Below, one piece after another: positions 6,480 through 17,682 of a stretch of 22,610 nucleotides of DNA. Both the position numbers and the translations under genes were made by a program. The stretch comes from a virus. The notes under the pieces were generated by a model. That model saw only the letters and a program-made list of their open reading frames with translations. It was not told the origin of the DNA and did not search any database. Position 1 is the stretch's first letter. The number at the start of each line of letters is the position of its first letter. The stretch is taken from IMG/VR virus record IMGVR_UViG_3300023192_001143, positions 1-22,610 of that record; one strand, 5' to 3'.

Positions 6480-7990
6480 TAGAAGTCCTCATCATCTTCG
6501 CCATGCAAACCTTTTGCCTTTTCATCTTTCATTTCTTTATCCATGTCAGAAATTTCATCTTCGGTTTGCTTTAGAATGTTTTTCCTGACCCATTCTATAG
6601 AGTAGTACCTACCTATGTATTCATTTACCTCTCTCAAGACTTCCATTCTTTCCTTTAAAATTTCTGATTCTTTAAGTTCTGTGAAATATGAATCTTTTGC
6701 ATATTCACAATATACATTTTGAGAGATTTCTTTCCAATCATCAGGAGTAATAATGTTTTTCATTAGAAGTTGTGTCTTGAGCAACTCCATGAACATATCA
6801 CTGAATTTCTTTCGTAGTCTTTCAATAAACTTAAAGAATTTAAGTTCATCTCTTGTAATTTCTGCACTTCTACCCATATTGAATCCATTATCAGCATCCA
6901 ATCTAGAGGTAGGAACATGTAATGCACGATAAAGTTTCTTTTGGAAATACAGGACATCTTCCATTTCTCCAAGATTTTGTCCACCATCGAGAGTAGTAAT
7001 TTCAGTTCCTCTACCACCTTCTCGTCTTGGTAGCCAATAATCTTCAAGCATTGACATGTGGCGTTTATCGTCTTTAATTTCACCTGTTTGAGCATCATAA
7101 ACAAGTTTATTACGATATCGATTCATAATATCTTTAAGATATTGTTCTGCTTTATTTTTTGGTAAGTTACCAACATCAATATAAAAGATTCTTCGTTCTG
7201 GCGCTCTAGCGATACGATAAATCACAACTGCATCTTCAATCATTCGTAATTGATTTAGTGGTTTGATTGCTTTATGTAAGTGACCGATTACTCTTTTTTT
7301 TGCACCATCAAACAGACCAGAGTTTACATAACAGATAGCATCTGGAGATACTTTTACTCCCTTTTGGTCCCAACCACCGTATGAATATCCTGAACCTGTG
7401 ATTGGAGTCTGGTCATACATGTAAAATTCTCTTATTTCTTTAATAACCTCTATGCCATCTTTATTTCTTTCTTTTACTACTTCACGAATTTTTCGAATCT
7501 TCGTGGGGTCGATTGGTCTAATTTCTGTTATTCCTTTTCCACCATTTTCTTGGTCAGTTATGATGTGAAAATATAATCGACCATCAATAAACCATTTCCT
7601 GAAAAGGTCGTATGCTTTGTTATTGAAATTTAATAAAGAAAGCACATTATCAAATTCTTCATATATTTTATTTTTAACGGTATCTGATTGTTTATAGTGG
7701 TCCATAACCAGTTTAACTGGAACTCTGTACTCATCAAAAACAATTGCATCGTTACAGATATCTTCAACCGCTTGTTCAACTTCTGGTTGAAGTACCATAG
7801 TTCGGTAATGGTTAATAAACCCTACCTCACTTTTAATATCACCTTCTAAGTCAAGATATGACCCATAAAAACCCCCTGCTGTAACAACGGTTGCGCCATC
7901 GTCATAGTCAGGGGACACGAAGGATTTTGATTTAGTTGGTTTTTCAGGGGTTTTAGATTTCCCGAATTTAAATCCAAACAGTTCTGGCAT
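6479..7990 (-). CDS. gp20: Portal vertex protein gp20
   Basis: This is the dodecameric portal of the T4-like head, through which terminase pumps DNA and to which the neck attaches. The 503 residues compare with 524 in T4. Family-typical stretches include VGFINHYRTMVLQPEVEQAVEDICNDAI cut into shorter conserved blocks near residues 57-85. Also visible are RIARAPERRIFYIDVGNLP near 265, and the region around TLDGGQNLGEMEDVLYF and VPTSRLD near 335-365. The highly charged C-terminus (DEDF) overlaps the next start by one base (TAATG). GAGGAC precedes ATG 7990. It lies between tail tube gp19 and the core proteins, as in T4. Confidence 0.96.
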   Translation of the reverse strand: MPELFGFKFGKSKTPEKPTKSKSFVSPDYDDGATVVTAGGFYGSYLDLEGDIKSEVGFINHYRTMVLQPEVEQAVEDICNDAIVFDEYRVPVKLVMDHYKQSDTVKNKIYEEFDNVLSLLNFNNKAYDLFRKWFIDGRLYFHIITDQENGGKGITEIRPIDPTKIRKIREVVKERNKDGIEVIKEIREFYMYDQTPITGSGYSYGGWDQKGVKVSPDAICYVNSGLFDGAKKRVIGHLHKAIKPLNQLRMIEDAVVIYRIARAPERRIFYIDVGNLPKNKAEQYLKDIMNRYRNKLVYDAQTGEIKDDKRHMSMLEDYWLPRREGGRGTEITTLDGGQNLGEMEDVLYFQKKLYRALHVPTSRLDADNGFNMGRSAEITRDELKFFKFIERLRKKFSDMFMELLKTQLLMKNIITPDDWKEISQNVYCEYAKDSYFTELKESEILKERMEVLREVNEYIGRYYSIEWVRKNILKQTEDEISDMDKEMKDEKAKGLHGEDDEDF

Positions 7991-8021
7991 AATAAGTCCT
8001 CATTTTATATATTTACCGAAA

Positions 8022-8612
8022 TTAACCGGCTTCTCCAACGCCACCTACATCAACTGATTCTGTAAGGTCAACATCTGGAGCATCACTTGTCAAGAAGTAA
8101 CTATAAGACATGGTTATAGCGAAATCTGACAATGTATCACTGGCATCTGCATCCAATGCCATATCACCAATCACAGTGGGGAAGCAATGAAAGAAGGAGT
8201 AAGTTTTGATTGCATTGTTTTGCCTATCAAGTTGGTCCACACTCCAAGTTGGAAATAGCCCTGTATTTAAAGCACCACCTTGAGTCAGGTCGTGCGGTTG
8301 TTCAGCGATATTGCCAATAGTAGAATTGATTGCTTCCATCCATTTTTCAAATTTAGTTCTGAGATTGAATTCCCCATCACTGATGACGGTCAATGACCAG
8401 TCATCAAATGTTCTGTTTCCAGGCAATTTAAGTTGCCGTCCGCGGAAAGGTACTAAAATTGTACTTAGGTTTGTTGCAGGTAAAGAGGCTGTTCTAATTA
8501 GAAAAGAACCAGAAGAATCTATTCCTGTTGGTCCTATAGGTCCATTTACTCTAAACAGGTTAGGGCGAACGCCACCAGCCTTGAGATGATTTTTAAAGTC
8601 GTTAATGTTCAT
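8022..8612 (-). CDS. gp19: Tail tube protein gp19
   Basis: This is the subunit of the inner tail tube that the contractile sheath surrounds. The 196 residues are longer than T4's 163 but look normal for marine T4-like phages. The N-terminus (MNINDFKNHLKAGGVRPNLF) and the middle (LKLPGNRTFDDWSLTVISDG) are characteristic. The short Gly/Pro insertion GPIGPTGIDSSG near residue 25 is a loop decoration. AGAGGA precedes ATG 8612, and a perfect late-promoter box lies just upstream. It sits next to sheath gp18 and portal gp20. Confidence 0.96.
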   Translation of the reverse strand: MNINDFKNHLKAGGVRPNLFRVNGPIGPTGIDSSGSFLIRTASLPATNLSTILVPFRGRQLKLPGNRTFDDWSLTVISDGEFNLRTKFEKWMEAINSTIGNIAEQPHDLTQGGALNTGLFPTWSVDQLDRQNNAIKTYSFFHCFPTVIGDMALDADASDTLSDFAITMSYSYFLTSDAPDVDLTESVDVGGVGEAG

Positions 8613-8630
8613 GCTTTGTTTCCTCTTTTA

Positions 8631-8638
8631 TATTTATA
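8631..8638 (-). promoter_or_regulatory. T4-type late promoter for gp19
   Basis: Exact TATAAATA on the minus strand in the short gap between gp18 and gp19, 19 bases before the gp19 ATG and just upstream of its Shine-Dalgarno. The placement fits a late promoter giving extra tail-tube transcript on top of read-through from gp18. Confidence 0.6.
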
Positions 8639-8649
8639 CCAATTTATAA

Positions 8650-10656
8650 TCATCCCCCAGCAACTTCACTGAAATCTACACCAGATCGTGTAGCGACGAA
8701 GTTTAGTTGGATGAAATTGATTGAACGGGTTGGTTTTACAAAGATATCTGCAACAAATTTATTTGCATCAATTACAACAGAAGTATTATTAGTGGTATCA
8801 CAAACAACCTTGAAGTCAGTAATTCCTCTTCGTCCTTGAATATCTCGTAAGAACGGTTCAATCATATTCTTGAATTGGGCTCTTGTAAATGAATCGTTTT
8901 GTTCAAAGAGTTGGAACTTAGATGCTGTTGAGATTGCTTTTTCAAGAACAATAAAGAGTCGTCTAACATTAATTCTATCAAATGCACTTCCTTTACTCTG
9001 TAGTGTCTTATCACCGAAGAGGACTGTTCCTTCGCCGGGGAATGCAACTACAGGGTTAATTCCGTTCTTGTAAAGTTCATCACGATGTGCTTCATCGGTT
9101 GGATTCAGTGCAAGTTTTACTGCACCACGAATCTGTCCACGATTGAAACCCGCTGGTGAGAACCAAGGGTCGTTAACATTGTCTGTTCTTGCACAGAGTC
9201 CTGCCATATCACCGTTTAGTGGCACCCATCGCAACTTGTCAGTGTATCGGTCGTACATATACTTCCAACCACTGTCTAAGAATGCATAAGAACTATTCTT
9301 ATTAAGTGTAGTGTCTCGATAAGTTACCACATTCGATACCTGAGTTGTAGTAGTTGTTTCATCTACAACATCTGCTCTTAATGGTGAAACAAATGCTACG
9401 CAATCTTTTCGAGCATCTGCAATGTCTATAACGAAACCTGAAAGTGGCCCATCTGCATCTCCAGTAACCAGTAGTGATACATCAACAGTATCTGGGTCAG
9501 AGAATAAGTTCCACGAAGTTTGTTTGTTGCCATTGGTCGCGGCTGATGAACTATATGCACCTGAAGCACCAGAACCATAAGACCGTGTAATTACTCCGAA
9601 ATTCTTCCCTACACTACCGAAAGTTATACCACATCCACTATATCCACCAGCAGTCTGGATGTTGGCTATCAGACCACCAACCCAAAGATATTTGGATTTG
9701 TTATTTATAACATCGACATAGTAATTGGAATTTCCATCTCCATCTTTAGCGTCAATTGCTTTAGAAACATGGTTGAAAACTTCAAGAACACTATTTGTAA
9801 CTCCAGAAAAATCACCATCTTCGTCAATAACTACGATAGCAAATTGGTCGCCTGTTCCACCAAGAAAATCTAGGTTGGATGATGTCGTAGGTCTTTCAAC
9901 ATATGACCTGTATGCAAATTCCCAGTGTGCGGTTGAACCAGCGGCAACCAGAGTGGTTAAAGCAGGTGTAAATCCGAATGTTGTTCCTGCCGAGGCATGA
10001 GTAGAACCTGTAATTGTATAATTTTTATTTATACTACCGATTCTAAGAGTATCACCAACTAACGCAGAAGTTGCACCGTCAGCACTATTTCCAGCAGTCA
10101 CCGCTGCGAAGTACAAAGTCGTAGAATCAATAGAACCACCAGTGGCAATACCTAAATTGCTACCACAAAGGCCTTGTTGTGCCACAAGTAGTGCAGTGTC
10201 CCCTGTACCACCTCCGTCTACGATGGCAACTTTAAGACTGTTACCCCATACTCCTGCATATTTTGCAACAAACTCAGTGCCGCTAGCAGGTTGCCAGAGA
10301 CCGGTATCACCAGTTGCTCCTGCGGCATGTGTATCTGCATTGTCGATACGGACTCCACCACCACTTACTCCGTCTAAACCTGCATTGACTGGACCTGTGT
10401 CTGCACATCGAACTACAGTGAGTGAACCACCATATCCAAGGAAGTTTGCGGCTGCAAGCCATCCTTTATAGTTTTCGTTATTTGGTTTGCCAAAAAGGTC
10501 TACTAATTCATTTTCACCTGTTATAAGTACTCGATAATCAATGGGCCCCCACTGAAATGTGCCAGCATAAGCCGCGCGCGTGGTCGAGACTGCGGGAACA
10601 ATATTTGTAAAGTCCTTTTCTGTGACTGTTACGCCTGGACTAACTCTAAATGCCAT
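8650..10656 (-). CDS. gp18: Contractile tail sheath protein gp18
   Basis: This subunit of the contractile sheath drives tube penetration on contraction. The 668 residues compare with 659 in T4. The N-terminus MAFRVSPGVTVTEKDFTNIV and the following TTRAAYAGTFQWGP are typical of the family. The conserved C-terminal region includes DRINVRRLFIVLEKAI near 565 and the RSINFIQLNFVATRSGVDF terminus. The middle third is a Gly/Ala/Thr-rich, variable domain with GATGDTGLW-like loops, likely exposed on the sheath surface. AAGGAG precedes ATG 10656. The 81-base upstream gap is AT-rich. A TATAAATA box lies farther up, inside gp17. Confidence 0.97.
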   Translation of the reverse strand: MAFRVSPGVTVTEKDFTNIVPAVSTTRAAYAGTFQWGPIDYRVLITGENELVDLFGKPNNENYKGWLAAANFLGYGGSLTVVRCADTGPVNAGLDGVSGGGVRIDNADTHAAGATGDTGLWQPASGTEFVAKYAGVWGNSLKVAIVDGGGTGDTALLVAQQGLCGSNLGIATGGSIDSTTLYFAAVTAGNSADGATSALVGDTLRIGSINKNYTITGSTHASAGTTFGFTPALTTLVAAGSTAHWEFAYRSYVERPTTSSNLDFLGGTGDQFAIVVIDEDGDFSGVTNSVLEVFNHVSKAIDAKDGDGNSNYYVDVINNKSKYLWVGGLIANIQTAGGYSGCGITFGSVGKNFGVITRSYGSGASGAYSSSAATNGNKQTSWNLFSDPDTVDVSLLVTGDADGPLSGFVIDIADARKDCVAFVSPLRADVVDETTTTTQVSNVVTYRDTTLNKNSSYAFLDSGWKYMYDRYTDKLRWVPLNGDMAGLCARTDNVNDPWFSPAGFNRGQIRGAVKLALNPTDEAHRDELYKNGINPVVAFPGEGTVLFGDKTLQSKGSAFDRINVRRLFIVLEKAISTASKFQLFEQNDSFTRAQFKNMIEPFLRDIQGRRGITDFKVVCDTTNNTSVVIDANKFVADIFVKPTRSINFIQLNFVATRSGVDFSEVAGG

Positions 10657-10737
10657 GTTAATTCTCCTTGAGACTGTTATATATCTTGTTACACTATATG
10701 TGTTTTCTGAAAATATATATCATTTTTCGGTATTTCA

Positions 10738-12865
<2,128 letters not shown>

Positions 12866-12880
12866 TATAATTCCTTAATG

Positions 12881-13711
12881 TTATGGGTCCACAGTATATG
12901 TATTACCCGCATGGTCCATAGATGCACCGAACACCCATGTTTCGGTGCCGGCAGTGTAGTCATCTATTGCAGAGTCTGAACCAGAAGGTCCAGTAACAAA
13001 AGTTTGTACAGTTGACAATGCACCAGTTGCTCCAGAAAGTCCACCACTTCCAGTAAAGTCTTCAACATCCCAGAATGTATTGTTAACTGTTTTGATTACC
13101 TTAGATGTCTTAATAGGACCATAGACGAAAGATTTTGCCATAAATTCAAAATCAAAATTAATATTTCTTCTTGTATCGAAGTCTCCCTCATAATCTTCAG
13201 TAATCGAAGAGGATTGTAATATAACAGGAATGTCAACACTTTGATGTAAAGCATTCATATTAACCGTAATATTAAATTCTGGCGTAAAGTATGGTAAAAT
13301 TTGTTCTACTATTTGAAGTCCATCATCCATATGTCTAACAAATGCAGACAGTCTAAAAGAAAAATTATATGGAACTTCAGCGTAATCAAATGATGTACTA
13401 GTTACTCCAGTAGAATCACTTAAAAATCTTTTACTTATTGTATTTCTTTTTCGTGCCGCATCATAATCCATAGAAGTTAATTCAAATCCCAAACGAGGTA
13501 ATGTCATCGATACTTTTGGACCATCAGAAATAGAACTTGATTCATAAATTCTTCTAATAAACTTTTCTTTAGGACCATATGCAATCGGAACTCTAATTTG
13601 TTCTTTTATAGAACCATCTACATTCTTTCTAGTGATATAGATGTCATTAAAAAGAGTACCAAAAGCAATTACTACATTTCTTACTGAATTATGATAAAAT
13701 GTTGTAAACAT
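12881..13711 (-). CDS. gp15: Tail completion / sheath stabiliser protein gp15
   Basis: This protein caps the head-proximal end of the tail and stabilises the sheath before joining to the neck. The 276 residues compare with 272 in T4. The family core spans about 1-218, e.g. GTLFNDIYITRKN, VPIAYGPKEKFIRRI, LPRLGFELTSMDYD, and FEFMAKSFVYGPI near 190-200. A Gly/Ser/Thr-rich extension of about 55 residues (220-276, SGATGAL..., TGPSGSDS) follows the core. The ATG overlaps the gp14 stop by one base (TAATG), with GGAGGG inside the end of gp14 as Shine-Dalgarno. Confidence 0.93.
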   Translation of the reverse strand: MFTTFYHNSVRNVVIAFGTLFNDIYITRKNVDGSIKEQIRVPIAYGPKEKFIRRIYESSSISDGPKVSMTLPRLGFELTSMDYDAARKRNTISKRFLSDSTGVTSTSFDYAEVPYNFSFRLSAFVRHMDDGLQIVEQILPYFTPEFNITVNMNALHQSVDIPVILQSSSITEDYEGDFDTRRNINFDFEFMAKSFVYGPIKTSKVIKTVNNTFWDVEDFTGSGGLSGATGALSTVQTFVTGPSGSDSAIDDYTAGTETWVFGASMDHAGNTYTVDP

Positions 13712-14664
13712 TAGATGTTACCCTCCGAAAATGGGTCGGTTTCACTAAAATCAAATATCGAATCTGCGCTCATTTCTAAATCATCTGAGTCATCATAATC
13801 ATCTGCAATAATAATTGTTCGTATCGCTGGGTCTAAGGTTTGTCCGGCAGTGTAGAATGTATCAGAACTTGCACCACTAACTCCAGCAGTAACGCTCGTT
13901 CCTATAACAAATCCTGTTGCACCAGAAGGTCCTGCAACGGTTAGTAAGTTATAACCAGAGGTAACTCCGCCAGTAACCGCCGGCCCACCTGTTCCTGCTG
14001 TTGCCCAATTTATAACAGTAGCGTACCAAGTTGCACTGGCACCATTTGTTCCAAATCCCGCAGTTCCTTGATAAACATATTCACCGACACTATAATCAGT
14101 AGTGGCACCGCCAGTAACATAAATGTTAAATGCAACATTTTCTGCAAGGTTTACAATCTTATCAATATCGGTGAATCCAGTGGTAAAATCTTCTTCACTA
14201 TATTCAAAGAGTTCACATGAAAGTTTATATGTGTAAAGTCTACCCAATTGATAAAATGGATTTTCATGTTCAACAAATTTAATTTCAAAAAGACCTTTAG
14301 AAAGAGGTAAGTAAATTAAATCACCTTCTCTTGGTCTGTTTATTGTATTTTCGTGAGAAAGTTTTTGTGAAAATATCTTTTTAGAAACTACAAATTCAAC
14401 GGTATCTTTAATTTGGATTCCAAATTTGGAAGCAAAATCCCCTTCTCCCTCAAAACCATCAGCACTGGCAATATACATTTCTATATTGATACCTTGTTGA
14501 AAATTGGAAATGGTATCTTCACCAAACAAAAAATCACGATTGACAAGTGTTCTTGGAATGTAAATAACATCATGACCATACATTTGAATTGTTTCGATGG
14601 TTAAATCTTCAACAAGGTCTTGTTCTGAATTTACTTGATGTCTAAAAAATTTATTAGTTGCCAT
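13711..14664 (-). CDS. gp14: Neck protein gp14 with a C-terminal insertion
   Basis: This head-completion protein joins gp13 at the portal to close the packaged head and bind the tail. The 317 residues are longer than T4's 256. The core (1-182) includes FFRHQVNSEQDLVEDL, ETIQMYGHDVIYIPR and REGDLIYLPLSKGLFEIKFV. The conserved terminus reads DFSETDPFSEGNI. Between them, about residues 183-277, lies a beta-rich Gly/Thr/Ser insertion (YSVGEYVYQGTAG...AGPSGATGF), which explains the extra length. The insertion resembles surface-exposed decoration domains seen in marine T4-like virion proteins. It starts three bases after the gp13 stop. Confidence 0.94.
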   Translation of the reverse strand: MATNKFFRHQVNSEQDLVEDLTIETIQMYGHDVIYIPRTLVNRDFLFGEDTISNFQQGINIEMYIASADGFEGEGDFASKFGIQIKDTVEFVVSKKIFSQKLSHENTINRPREGDLIYLPLSKGLFEIKFVEHENPFYQLGRLYTYKLSCELFEYSEEDFTTGFTDIDKIVNLAENVAFNIYVTGGATTDYSVGEYVYQGTAGFGTNGASATWYATVINWATAGTGGPAVTGGVTSGYNLLTVAGPSGATGFVIGTSVTAGVSGASSDTFYTAGQTLDPAIRTIIIADDYDDSDDLEMSADSIFDFSETDPFSEGNI

Positions 14665-14667
14665 TTA

Positions 14668-15411
14668 TTATCCTACCATAAAGTCAGGCGGAAGTTCATA
14701 CATCAACTGTACATTTTCCTCAATTTTATCAATTTCTGTTTGTGCTTGTTCTAATAATTCTCTGCCATTGAAAGTTACTCCACCGGGTAGTTGAATACCT
14801 TCAAACTTAGAAAGATTAGAAGCCCATTGCTTCTTGAACAATGCAGTTACATAATTTTTAAGTAACCTGTCTTTATAAATTTCTGGATATGTTTCTGGGT
14901 CTAGTATGAGATATGCTTCCGCAACAATATATTTTCCTATTTGCGCTTCTTCACTCCAATCCCAATCAATTTTTAATCGGTTAGTTACACGACTAAAACG
15001 AATTGATTTTTCTGGAGATAAAATATCTTGAATTAAAGCCAGATGATTTTTGGTAATGGTGTATTGTATCATTGATTGATTTGGATTTCTCAATCCATAA
15101 AAGTCATTTAATGCCATTTGATATCTAACATCAAACAGATTAACTGTTCCTTCACTTAATTGAAATATTTTTGTAATAGAGATAACATCTTCAGAAATGG
15201 TGAAATATTCGTTATCAACATCTTCTTGCGTTATTTGAAGACTTAAATATGTTCTTTCAACACCATCGAAATGATATTCTGCAAAGAATTGTAAGGCATC
15301 ATCAATTCTATCTTCAAGTTGAGCATCGTCAACATTAATTTCAATGACAGGCGCACCTAATCTTCTAAGTGCGAATTCTTTGAGTGTTGCTCTTGATGTC
15401 GGTTGTGCCAT
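14668..15411 (-). CDS. gp13: Neck protein gp13
   Basis: This head-completion or neck protein docks on the portal after packaging and works with gp14. The 247 residues are shorter than T4's 309 but usual for marine relatives. Typical segments are TLKEFALRRLGAPVIEINVD, DRIDDALQFFAEYHFDGVER, and LIQDILSPEKSIRFSRVTNR. AAAGGAAA precedes ATG 15411. It starts the conserved gp13-23 run after the adhesin genes. The 88-base gap upstream holds TATACATA-like AT-rich sequence but no clean late-promoter octamer or terminator. Confidence 0.95.
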   Translation of the reverse strand: MAQPTSRATLKEFALRRLGAPVIEINVDDAQLEDRIDDALQFFAEYHFDGVERTYLSLQITQEDVDNEYFTISEDVISITKIFQLSEGTVNLFDVRYQMALNDFYGLRNPNQSMIQYTITKNHLALIQDILSPEKSIRFSRVTNRLKIDWDWSEEAQIGKYIVAEAYLILDPETYPEIYKDRLLKNYVTALFKKQWASNLSKFEGIQLPGGVTFNGRELLEQAQTEIDKIEENVQLMYELPPDFMVG

Positions 15412-15499
15412 AGTTCAATTTCCTTTGAAGACTTGCGTTTCTTTTTATATGTATAACTACGACAGCACTGCCTTTGTTTTGTTTTACCTTTAGGTCGGG

Positions 15500-15793
15500 T
15501 CAATTTCTTTTTAGATATTTTAATTCCTCCGTTTTTTTATCTAATTTTAATTGTTCTTTCAAATACAACAAGTCTTTCAAAGACTTTATATAATTATCTC
15601 CCTCTTTCCACGGAAAAGGACCACCAATTTGATTTTTTCCTGTCGAAAAATAGTGTTTTTTACCTTGAATGTAATATCTAGAGGTACAACCGTTCGGTAG
15701 ACTATACTCTGGGTCGAATGTTGTGATGACATCTAAATCAAATGAATATTCGTCTATGTGAATTTTGCCATTGGTGTGAATGAATTCAGACAT
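15500..15793 (-). CDS. Hypothetical 97-aa protein between the adhesin cluster and gp13
   Basis: I do not recognise this protein. I prefer ATG 15793 (MSEFIHTNGK...) over the upstream GTG 15826. The ATG gives an 8-base overlap with the preceding stop, while the GTG would overlap by 41 bases and adds an uninformative leader. The N-terminal half looks like beta strands (KIHIDEYSFDLDVITTFDPEY). The C-terminal third is lysine-rich and helical (LKDLLYLKEQLKLDKKTEEL), perhaps a short coiled coil. No membrane segment or signal peptide is present. The role is unknown; co-transcription with tail adhesin genes suggests a late protein, perhaps an assembly helper. Confidence 0.7.
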   Translation of the reverse strand: MSEFIHTNGKIHIDEYSFDLDVITTFDPEYSLPNGCTSRYYIQGKKHYFSTGKNQIGGPFPWKEGDNYIKSLKDLLYLKEQLKLDKKTEELKYLKRN

Positions 15794-17216
15794 GTCGTTT
15801 AGCACAAGGTCTAAAAGACATCCCACATTGAAGCATGCTCATGCCAATTGACGGAGATGCATCATGAACTAGTCCAGTGACATTATCCCATCCATCTGTC
15901 CCAGTATCATCAAGTTCATAATGTGCCAATATATCAAAATAATCATTAGATGCGTTTCTTTTTATTACCCACAATCCTTCTGATGCCTTATTATAAGTCG
16001 CGTGGCAATTCTTTTTTTTCTTATTTCTGTTTACAAATAACCATAAAGAATCTTTTCCATATAAACTTTGACCGTAGATATCACAACACCCAGCATCTGC
16101 ATTGCAATGATTGGTCCAATCATAATGGAAGCCACCGTTATCGCAGGTTTGTTCAGGTAATTTACTATTGAAATGCATAATCCTTTGATTGGCATTACCA
16201 CCACTTACTGGCGCATTAATACGAGCAACATCGTGCATGTATTGGGGAGTGCTTGTTTGATAAGGTGGTATATCACCGTATGGTTCGTATGGAGGACCAC
16301 CTACCGATGTACCAAAATACCATGATACACTCCCATAATACATATTTCCTTTAGAATCGAAGGCCATCCAACCTTCACCTTGGTCCCAGTCAGCATTGGG
16401 AGAAACCCCACCGTTTCCAATTTGAGAAATTAATTTCCACGATGAAGTGGTGCCGCTGTCTCTCCATGAAGTAGATGCTTCATAATAATTATTACCAATT
16501 GCAGTATCCACAGTATCCAAACGAAGTATTTGATTTTTATGGTCTTGTCCAGTGTCATTCCCTCCTCCGAAATAACTCCATGGACCTCCATAGGGAATGC
16601 AACCTGTTAATGCAACAATACTAGCCGCCTTTTTCTGTACATCGAATAAATTTGATTCTGGAGGCACAAAAGAAAAACCAGAAACAGAACCCGGCCAATT
16701 ATTATCATTACTGTCAGTGGTGCCTTGTTTTAAAATTTTTCTATTCCATATTTTAGTATTTGATACACCAGTGCCGGCGGCATTAAGTTTGTTTGCATAT
16801 AGTGTTGTTTTGACTGGTGTATTCAATCCAGGCGGGTTTTCATTCTCCCCGGGCCTCATACTAGACCCAAGTAGAAAAACATCCCTTGAAATAAATGTAA
16901 GACCACCATATACGCGAGTATTGTTATCATCATTACTATCTGGAGGATATTCTTGAACCAAATCTTCTATTAAAGTAGGTTTTATTTTACCAACAGGGTA
17001 TGTACCTGAAGTGTTCATATCGTGTTGACCTTGACCATTTAAATTAAATTTAATTTTATACAATTTCTGCGATAACGCATTCTGTGGAACATTACCATTA
17101 TCCTCAGTTGATGGATATCCAACAACACTCCCAATAAAATAGTAAAGTTCTGGGTCACCATTGGCATCAATAACCCATCCGTATGGGTCTTGCATCATTG
17201 TCCCAAGACCAACCAT
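15786..17216 (-). CDS. Large Cys-containing beta-rich protein, candidate tail adhesin (476 aa)
   Basis: I do not recognise a named family. The protein is Gly/Asn/Asp/aromatic-rich. It has recurrent short strand patterns that resemble beta-propeller blades, e.g. WVIDANGDPELYYFIGS, GGLTFISRDVFLLGSS, WMAFDSKGNMYYGSVSW and LWVIKRNASNDYFDIL. Cysteines are concentrated in the C-terminal third (TCDNGG, NHCNADAGCCDIYG, KKNCHATY, QCGMSFRPC), which is unusual for a cytoplasmically assembled phage protein. No signal peptide is seen. It begins directly after the fibre gene's stop (TAAATG) and overlaps the next gene by eight bases. Its position among fibre genes suggests a receptor-binding or accessory fibre protein; this is inference. 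Confidence 0.8.
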   Translation of the reverse strand: MVGLGTMMQDPYGWVIDANGDPELYYFIGSVVGYPSTEDNGNVPQNALSQKLYKIKFNLNGQGQHDMNTSGTYPVGKIKPTLIEDLVQEYPPDSNDDNNTRVYGGLTFISRDVFLLGSSMRPGENENPPGLNTPVKTTLYANKLNAAGTGVSNTKIWNRKILKQGTTDSNDNNWPGSVSGFSFVPPESNLFDVQKKAASIVALTGCIPYGGPWSYFGGGNDTGQDHKNQILRLDTVDTAIGNNYYEASTSWRDSGTTSSWKLISQIGNGGVSPNADWDQGEGWMAFDSKGNMYYGSVSWYFGTSVGGPPYEPYGDIPPYQTSTPQYMHDVARINAPVSGGNANQRIMHFNSKLPEQTCDNGGFHYDWTNHCNADAGCCDIYGQSLYGKDSLWLFVNRNKKKKNCHATYNKASEGLWVIKRNASNDYFDILAHYELDDTGTDGWDNVTGLVHDASPSIGMSMLQCGMSFRPCAKRHV

Positions 17217-17681
17217 TTAACTAAAGTCCTCAGCCCATGTGCAAAGTAACCAACTGGATGCTAAACAAACCGCAGAAATTACTAATATCTTACCTGCTCG
17301 AACAATATTAGGTTTAATTCCATTCGCGAACTTGTATTGGGTTCCAATCGATAGGGTAACATTATTGCCGTTGCCCACATTGTCAAAGACAAACGAATAC
17401 ATTGCGCCTGCTACTTCCCCGCTCGGATTCTTAAGTGTAAATGCAGTACCACCGTTCATGTCCACGATGTGAACATTTCCGTTATTCATATTGGGGGTTG
17501 TATTACCAACGAGAGTTACCGAATTAGAACGAATTTGTCCTCCACTCGCCACAATATTTCCAGTCGCATCGACATTACCAGTAACATTCACACCAGCACC
17601 AAAATTAGTCAGATAATTATTAGTAATCGTACCATTGGCGGCAATCAATATCCTTGTACTATTACCAGTCGCAAGCCGCAT
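17217..17681 (-). CDS. C-terminal fragment of the split tail-collar fibre (fibre tip)
   Basis: This frame carries a typical marine T4-like fibre C-terminus. It has RLATGNSTRILIAANGTI, short beta repeats (VNVTGNVDATGNIVASGG), and a tip domain ending MYSFVFDNVGNGNNVTLSIG...LLCTWAEDFS. It looks like the continuation of the upstream 496-aa frame, which stops at 17683. The open frame extends up to ATG 17729 (170 aa), overlapping that gene by 47 bases, but those first residues (ILVTIVNYIYS) do not look like fibre sequence. ATG 17681, one base after the upstream stop, is the best start if it is translated separately by reinitiation (154 aa). See the frameshift entry. Confidence 0.7.
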   Translation of the reverse strand: MRLATGNSTRILIAANGTITNNYLTNFGAGVNVTGNVDATGNIVASGGQIRSNSVTLVGNTTPNMNNGNVHIVDMNGGTAFTLKNPSGEVAGAMYSFVFDNVGNGNNVTLSIGTQYKFANGIKPNIVRAGKILVISAVCLASSWLLCTWAEDFS

Positions 17682-17682
17682 T

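Noticed and set aside
10657-10737. AT-rich weak hairpin between gp17 and gp18
   Set aside because: The pairing is mostly A-T, with no GC-rich stem or proper U-tract; insufficient for a terminator or operator call.
12924-12948. Perfect 8-bp inverted repeat (GCACCGAA/TTCGGTGC) near the end of gp15
   Set aside because: It lies within coding sequence about 45 bases before the stop and has no T-run on the minus strand, so it is not called a terminator.
15794-15826. GTG start giving a 108-aa version of the gene before gp13
   Set aside because: It would overlap the upstream gene by 41 bases, while ATG 15793 gives a compact 8-base overlap typical of this operon.
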